Part shown: one piece after another, positions 59,972-64,000 of the stretch
Layout: the number at the start of each line of letters is the position of its first letter
Numbering within the stretch: the stretch's first letter is position 1
Assembly: GCF_030209355.1 (NCBI RefSeq)
Contig: NZ_JARVSF010000043.1
Coordinates: forward strand, 1-64,000
DNA from: Pseudarthrobacter sp. fls2-241-R2A-127
Lineage (GTDB): Bacteria > Actinomycetota > Actinomycetes > Actinomycetales > Micrococcaceae
Length of the DNA stretch: 64,000 nucleotides
Direction of reading: 5' to 3'
Position numbers and translations under genes: made by a program
The notes under the pieces: model-generated
What the model saw: only the letters and a program-made list of their open reading frames with translations
Told to the model about the DNA's origin: nothing
Databases searched by the model: none

Positions 59972-61599
59972 GCCGCCCCCACCTCCCGCCGCCGCATCGC
60001 CGCAACGGCCAGCGCGCCCGCAGCAACGGCAATGGCCAGCATCCACCAGGCCCCGCTCCAGTCCGTCGCGTCACCGTGCGGGACAGGGGTGTGGGTAAAC
60101 GGGGAGAGGTCGCGGAGGCCCTGATCCAGGCCGAGCATGCCGCCGAAGATCCCGAGGAACACCCCGAGCCCCAGCAGGGCCCAGCCGACGCCGATGGTCG
60201 CCATGGGCCACAGGACGAATACCAGGGCGGGTACGGCGAGGTAGATCAGCGCCGCCGGCAGTTGCGCGAGCGCGGTTTGCCAGAGCGCATCGGCCGGCAT
60301 GGCTTGGTCGCCGGAGCCGGCCAGCGTGAGCCAGGTGCCCACACCGGTCAAGCCGATCACCAGGACCACGGCTGCGGCGCCGAGCACCAGGTAGCCGGCC
60401 AGCCAGCGCATCCGCCCCACGGGTGCGGCGAGCAGCAGTTCCGCGGTTCCTGCGGCCTCTTCCTGCCTGAGCCTGATGACGGCCTGAAGGGCGCAGGCTG
60501 CGGCCAGGATCCCGGCCATGGAGAACAGGACGGAGACCATGAGCTGGGTCAGGGAGGTTCCCTGTGACTGGAGCATCGACCTCAGGACGGCGGTGATATT
60601 GGTGTCCGGAGTGTCGACGGCGGCAATCGCCTTTCCCAACGACCCCGCCAGCAGCCCCAGGGCCAGGCCGCCCAGTCCCCAGCCGATGATCGACCCGGCC
60701 TGCAGCCGCAGGGCGAGGGCGGCGGGGCTTCGGAGACCGGGCCGGGCGGCGAGGCGTCCGGGGCGGGCACCCCATACACTGGCGCCGCTGTCCCGGGTGC
60801 CCAGGATGACCCATGCGGCCCCCAGGCAGCCGACGCCGAGCCCCAGCGGCAGCAACAACGGCCAGGCCCGGTTCCCGGAGAACGCGAACGTCTGCTGGCC
60901 CCAGCCGATGGGCGAGAACCAGCTGGCGGCTCCTTCGGTCATGGACGTTCCGTCAGCGTGAGGGGTTCCGGTGGCGTCACCGATCCCGCGCAGCACATAG
61001 GCCAGGACAACCAGTGCAGAGGAGACGCCGTTCGCCCCGCGCGAGGTGCTCATGAACTGGGCCACCAGGATGCCCACGCCAAGGAATGAGAGGCCGACGG
61101 CGCCCGTTGCGGCGCCCGCGATCAGGCACCCCTGCAGGTCCAGGCCCTGGACCGCGAGGCCGGCGCAGACGGCGAGCGCCACCAGGACGTTGGCGGCCGC
61201 ACCGTGCAGCACGGTGACGATGGTGGGCAACAGCCGTCCCGCGGGGGTGGCCGCCACCAGCTCGGCGCCGCCGGTTTCCTCGTCGGCCCGGGTATGGCGA
61301 ACAGCCAGGAAAGTGCTCATCAGTCCGGCCAGCAGTGCCAGGAAGGCGTAGACGAGGAAGAACGTGAAGGCGCCCTGCTCAGCGCCGCGGGGCAGGCCGC
61401 GCAGCATCAGGATGGCAGGGGTGGCGATGGCCACCTGGAGGATCTCGGCGCGGCTGGCGGCATTGCCGTAAGTCTGGCTCACGGCGGAGGCAGCGAACAG
61501 GGCGAAGGCGCCGATTCCCAGTATCCAGCTCAGCAGCTGCCAGCGGTCGCGGCGCAGCCGCTGGCCCCAGAGGATCATGAGGACTGCCATCTCAGGCAC
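59968..61599 (-). CDS. ABC exporter permease (antibiotic-exporter type)
   Basis: A 543-residue membrane protein with about twelve hydrophobic segments arranged as two halves (RRDRWQLLSWILGIGAFALF; ALALRLQAGSIIGWGLGGLALGLL). Such two-fold ABC-2-like permeases work with an ATPase in exporting polyketide antibiotics or similar compounds. The start could be GTG 61599 or ATG 61590; both overlap or abut the end of the ATPase gene. It is in a tight operon with that ATPase upstream and a MarR-type regulator downstream. The substrate is unknown. Confidence 0.82.
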   Translation of the reverse strand: MPEMAVLMILWGQRLRRDRWQLLSWILGIGAFALFAASAVSQTYGNAASRAEILQVAIATPAILMLRGLPRGAEQGAFTFFLVYAFLALLAGLMSTFLAVRHTRADEETGGAELVAATPAGRLLPTIVTVLHGAAANVLVALAVCAGLAVQGLDLQGCLIAGAATGAVGLSFLGVGILVAQFMSTSRGANGVSSALVVLAYVLRGIGDATGTPHADGTSMTEGAASWFSPIGWGQQTFAFSGNRAWPLLLPLGLGVGCLGAAWVILGTRDSGASVWGARPGRLAARPGLRSPAALALRLQAGSIIGWGLGGLALGLLAGSLGKAIAAVDTPDTNITAVLRSMLQSQGTSLTQLMVSVLFSMAGILAAACALQAVIRLRQEEAAGTAELLLAAPVGRMRWLAGYLVLGAAAVVLVIGLTGVGTWLTLAGSGDQAMPADALWQTALAQLPAALIYLAVPALVFVLWPMATIGVGWALLGLGVFLGIFGGMLGLDQGLRDLSPFTHTPVPHGDATDWSGAWWMLAIAVAAGALAVAAMRRREVGAA

Positions 61600-62584
61600 G
61601 TCCCCTCGCGCCGAGCAGGTGCCGGCGCGCGCCGTGCCGGTGGTCCCCGTTGCCGGCCCCGGCTTCGGAGGGGGCGCCTGCCGTGGTGTCTCCGTAGTGC
61701 CGCAGGAACAGCTCCTCGAGCGAGGGCGGGTTGATGGTCAGCCCCTTCACGTCCAAGGCGCCCAGGGCGGGAAGCACCTCCGCCACCCGGTCCGATTCCG
61801 CGCTGAACTTGACCCGGCCGGCGTCGAACGTCAGGTCATGCACGGCACCCAGCCGGGCCAGGGCGTTCGTGTCCATGCCGTCCGCGGCGAATGAAATCTC
61901 GGTCCTGGTGAGGTGGCGCAGGGAGTCCAGCGTGCCGCCGTCCACGATCCTGCCGGCGCGGATGATGCTCACCCGGTGGCACAACACCTCCACCTCGGTC
62001 AGGATGTGGCTGGAGAGGAGCACGGTGGCGCCGCGCTCGACGACGGCGAGCAGCTCCCTGCGGAAGACCGCCTCCATGAGCGGGTCAAGGCCGCTGGTGG
62101 GTTCGTCGAGCAGGTAGAGCTCGGCGTCCGTGGCGAGGGCGGCGATCAGCGCCACCTTCTGCCGGTTGCCCTTGGAGTAGGCGCGCCCTTTCTTGGCCGG
62201 ATCAAAGTCGAAGGCCTCGCAGAGCCGGTCCTTGCTGCGCCGGTACCCGGCACCGTCCGCTGTTCCGCCGCGCAGCCGGGAGAGCAGGTCGATGGTCTCG
62301 CCGCCGGAAAGGTTGGGCCACAGCCGGACGTCCCCGGGGACGTAGGCCAGGCGGCGGTGCAGTTCAACGGCCCGGGTCCACGGGTCCAGGCCAAGGACGG
62401 TGGCCGAACCGGATGATGCCTTGGCCAGGCCCAGCAGGATGCGCAGGGTGGTGGATTTCCCCGCCCCGTTTGGTCCCAGGAAGCCATGGATCTCCCCTGC
62501 CCGGACATCGAGGTCCAGGCCGTCCAGGGCCCGGACCCTGCCGAAATTCTTATGCAGGCCCACAGTTTGGATGACAGTGTTCAT
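61592..62584 (-). CDS. ABC exporter ATPase
   Basis: A 330-residue ATPase of the drug/antibiotic-exporter group. Walker A is GFLGPNGAGKSTTLRILLG. The signature region reads YSKGNRQKVALIAALATD, with Lys-Gly replacing the usual Gly-Gly, and Walker B is LYLLDEPTSGLDPLMEAVF. The H-loop is in LLSSHILTEVEVLC. A DrrA-type C-terminal extension follows residue 220. It begins the exporter-MarR-CorA operon and is divergent from the MFS gene across 52 bp containing a perfect dyad. Confidence 0.88.
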   Translation of the reverse strand: MNTVIQTVGLHKNFGRVRALDGLDLDVRAGEIHGFLGPNGAGKSTTLRILLGLAKASSGSATVLGLDPWTRAVELHRRLAYVPGDVRLWPNLSGGETIDLLSRLRGGTADGAGYRRSKDRLCEAFDFDPAKKGRAYSKGNRQKVALIAALATDAELYLLDEPTSGLDPLMEAVFRRELLAVVERGATVLLSSHILTEVEVLCHRVSIIRAGRIVDGGTLDSLRHLTRTEISFAADGMDTNALARLGAVHDLTFDAGRVKFSAESDRVAEVLPALGALDVKGLTINPPSLEELFLRHYGDTTAGAPSEAGAGNGDHRHGARRHLLGARGRA

Positions 62585-62602
62585 GGATTAAGCTTCGGAG
62601 TT

Positions 62603-62618
62603 TTCACAAGTTTGTGAA
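62603..62618. promoter_or_regulatory. Operator-like dyad between exporter and MFS genes
   Basis: TTCACAAGTTTGTGAA: 7-bp arms TTCACAA/TTGTGAA around two bases, in the 52-bp gap between divergent starts at 62584 and 62637. It could allow one regulator, probably the MarR/GbsR-type protein of the left operon, to control both sides. Confidence 0.55.
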
Positions 62619-62636
62619 GGTACTAAAGTCCCAATC

Positions 62637-63815
62637 ATGAGCACTGATGGCCAGGCTGCCCGCTCCTCCTCGGCGCCCTTGTATGCAGCGGGGTTCGTCA
62701 CTGCTTTCGGCGCCCACAGCATCGCGGCCGCGCTGGGCGCCCAGAGCGGCAATATCGGCTTGACGCTGCTGAACCTCGGCATCCTCCTGGCCCTGTACGA
62801 CGTCGCCGAGGTGTTCCTCAAACCCGTCTTCGGCGCACTCAGTGACCGGATCGGCGCCAAACCCGTGGTCGTGGGCGGGCTGCTGGCCTTCGCCGCGCTG
62901 TCGCTGATCGGACTTGGCGCGGCCGATCCCCTGGTCCTTGCCCTGGCCCGGCTGGGACAGGGGGCGGCTGCGTCGGCCTTCTCGCCGGCGTCGTCCGCAA
63001 TGGTGGCCCGGATGGCCCGCGGCGGAAAGGCGGGCACCTACTTTGGCAGGTACGGGTCCTGGAAGAGCCTGGGCTACATCATCGGCCCGCCGCTGGGCGC
63101 TGGGCTGATCCTGGCGGGCGGTTTTCCCCTGCTGTTCGGAGCCCTCTCCGCCGTGGCCGCGGTGACGGCGCTTTGGGTGCTGGTGTCCGTCCCGCACCTG
63201 CCGCCGCTGCCCCGGAAGCGGTACACGGTGATGGACCTCGCCCGGCAGATTGGCGAGCGCCGGTTCCTGGTGCCCACGCTGGTGCTTGCCGCGTCCACCG
63301 GAGCCTTGGGTGCCGCCGTCGGCTTCCTCCCCGCGCTGGCCGCCCGCCATGGCATGGACGCGTTCGCCGGCACTGCCGCGGTGAGCGTGGTGGCGCTGGG
63401 GTCGGTGCTCACCCAGCCGTGGATCGGGCGGCTGCGGGACCGGAACGCCGTCACCGACAACAAAGGCACCACCGCCGGGCTCCTGCTGATCGCCGCCGGC
63501 ATCGCCGCGGTTGCCGTGGCCCCGGGCGTGGTGACCATTTTCGTCGCCGCGGCATGCATCGGCACCGGGATCGGCGCCGCCACGCCCCTGGGGTTCGCGC
63601 ATCTGGCGGACACCACGCCGCCAGAGCGGATGGGCCGGACCATGGGCTCGGCCGAACTGGGCCGCGAACTGGGCGATGCCGGCGGCCCGCTCCTGGTGGG
63701 CGGCATTGCCACGGCCACGGCACTGCCGTTTGGACTGGGTGTCCTTGCGGTCCTGGTGGGGGCAGCCAGCATCCCCCGGCTCGACCCCGTCAAGCCGGGT
63801 GCCACCGGCCCCTGA
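62637..63815 (+). CDS. MFS transporter
   Basis: A 392-residue protein with twelve predicted helices. The loop after the second helix reads LKPVFGALSDRIGAKPVVVGG, the usual MFS motif A. The N-terminus starts MSTDGQAARSSSAPLYAAGF. It is divergent from the exporter operon and shares its operator-like dyad, which suggests joint control. A multidrug or metabolite efflux role is likely, but the substrate is not shown by sequence. No terminator is evident before the next gene 36 bases on. Confidence 0.87.
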   Translation: MSTDGQAARSSSAPLYAAGFVTAFGAHSIAAALGAQSGNIGLTLLNLGILLALYDVAEVFLKPVFGALSDRIGAKPVVVGGLLAFAALSLIGLGAADPLVLALARLGQGAAASAFSPASSAMVARMARGGKAGTYFGRYGSWKSLGYIIGPPLGAGLILAGGFPLLFGALSAVAAVTALWVLVSVPHLPPLPRKRYTVMDLARQIGERRFLVPTLVLAASTGALGAAVGFLPALAARHGMDAFAGTAAVSVVALGSVLTQPWIGRLRDRNAVTDNKGTTAGLLLIAAGIAAVAVAPGVVTIFVAAACIGTGIGAATPLGFAHLADTTPPERMGRTMGSAELGRELGDAGGPLLVGGIATATALPFGLGVLAVLVGAASIPRLDPVKPGATGP

Positions 63816-63851
63816 GCAGCCGTCCAGCTTTTTGTGTCACCCTTAAGCGCG

Positions 63852-64000
63852 ATGACTTCTTCACGGCAACTCCCCACCCGGACACTGTCCCGGCCTGCTC
63901 CGGGCTCGGCCTTCCTGTTTGTGCTGTCCACAGTGGCCTGCGTTGCCGGGCTGGTTGCCACCTACAACTTCTTCGTCCAGACGGCCACAGGCCAGTTCAT
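63852..64000 (+). CDS. PAP2-family phosphatase, N-terminal fragment
   Basis: Only the first 49 codons lie in the window. After a basic start (MTSSRQLPTRTLSRPAPG) a transmembrane segment (AFLFVLSTVACVAGLVATYN) leads into FFVQTATGQFI. The 'VxTxxGQxxD' pattern after the first helix is typical of actinobacterial membrane-bound PAP2 lipid phosphatases. The catalytic motifs are outside the window, so this is a moderate call. Confidence 0.6.
   Translation, partial: MTSSRQLPTRTLSRPAPGSAFLFVLSTVACVAGLVATYNFFVQTATGQF

Noticed and set aside
1..64000. tRNA, rRNA, riboswitch or prophage genes
   Set aside because: None seen on either strand. In particular no T-box or SAM-type leader could be recognised before the sulfur or amino-acid genes, whose leaders are very short.

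Overview
The window is a high-GC chromosome segment of an actinobacterium. Gene content points to Micrococcaceae of the Arthrobacter/Pseudarthrobacter/Paenarthrobacter group: an ethanol operon with DUF779, a classical menaquinone pathway with MenJ, DUF1206 and CYTH-CHAD proteins, PucR and FadR-type regulators, and a ferredoxin-dependent sulfite reductase. This placement rests on protein families and is an inference. No rRNA, tRNA, prophage or CRISPR locus was seen. Most of the window looks like ordinary chromosome; the clear mobile DNA is one IS3-family element at 35.3-36.9 kb.

Layout. 0-5 kb: end of aspartate ammonia-lyase (aspA), a GntR regulator, a Fur-type regulator with catalase, a DUF2461 protein and a TetR regulator. 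5-11 kb: an APC amino-acid permease, then an ethanol/acetaldehyde oxidation operon (aldehyde dehydrogenase, Zn alcohol dehydrogenase, DUF779) with a GAF-domain regulator upstream. 11-16.8 kb: a TetR/glycosyltransferase pair, a first ferredoxin-NADP reductase, topoisomerase IB and RarD. 16.8-21.3 kb: GABA/putrescine catabolism (gabT, an aminobutyraldehyde-type dehydrogenase) with a divergent PucR regulator. 21.3-28.1 kb: CYTH-CHAD protein, MFS transporter plus FadR-type regulator, several small membrane or hypothetical proteins, and a long ORF joining a catalase-like region to an SRPBCC domain.

28.2-42.6 kb is a sulfur-assimilation island on the minus strand: sir-cysH-cysD-cysN (sulfate to sulfide), cysG and sirB (siroheme), a second ferredoxin-NADP reductase (electrons), and an SsuABC-type importer. 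An IS3 element lies between cysN and the transporter. Upstream of sir, cysG and ssuA I see the same promoter layout: a 16-bp dyad, 6 bp, a -35, 17-18 bp, a -10, and an ATG six bases further on, which suggests a shared regulator and leaderless mRNAs.

42.7-58.4 kb holds a TRIC-type channel, an acidic SUKH-like protein, an AbiEi/DUF559 protein, and the menaquinone genes (menG-menJ-polyprenyl synthase, divergent menF, then menD and menC). These are interleaved with a polar amino-acid ABC importer and a PhoX phosphatase. 58.4-64 kb: an overlapping ABC exporter-MarR/GbsR-CorA operon, a divergent MFS transporter and the start of a PAP2 phosphatase.

Unusual non-coding structure: two head-to-head arrays with an exact 32-bp period between menD and phoX; two copies of a long palindromic repeat with a 12-nt loop (29.7 and 57.4 kb); and two loci where related TTTGCGT-type arms face each other across about 60 bp (31.6 and 43.9 kb).
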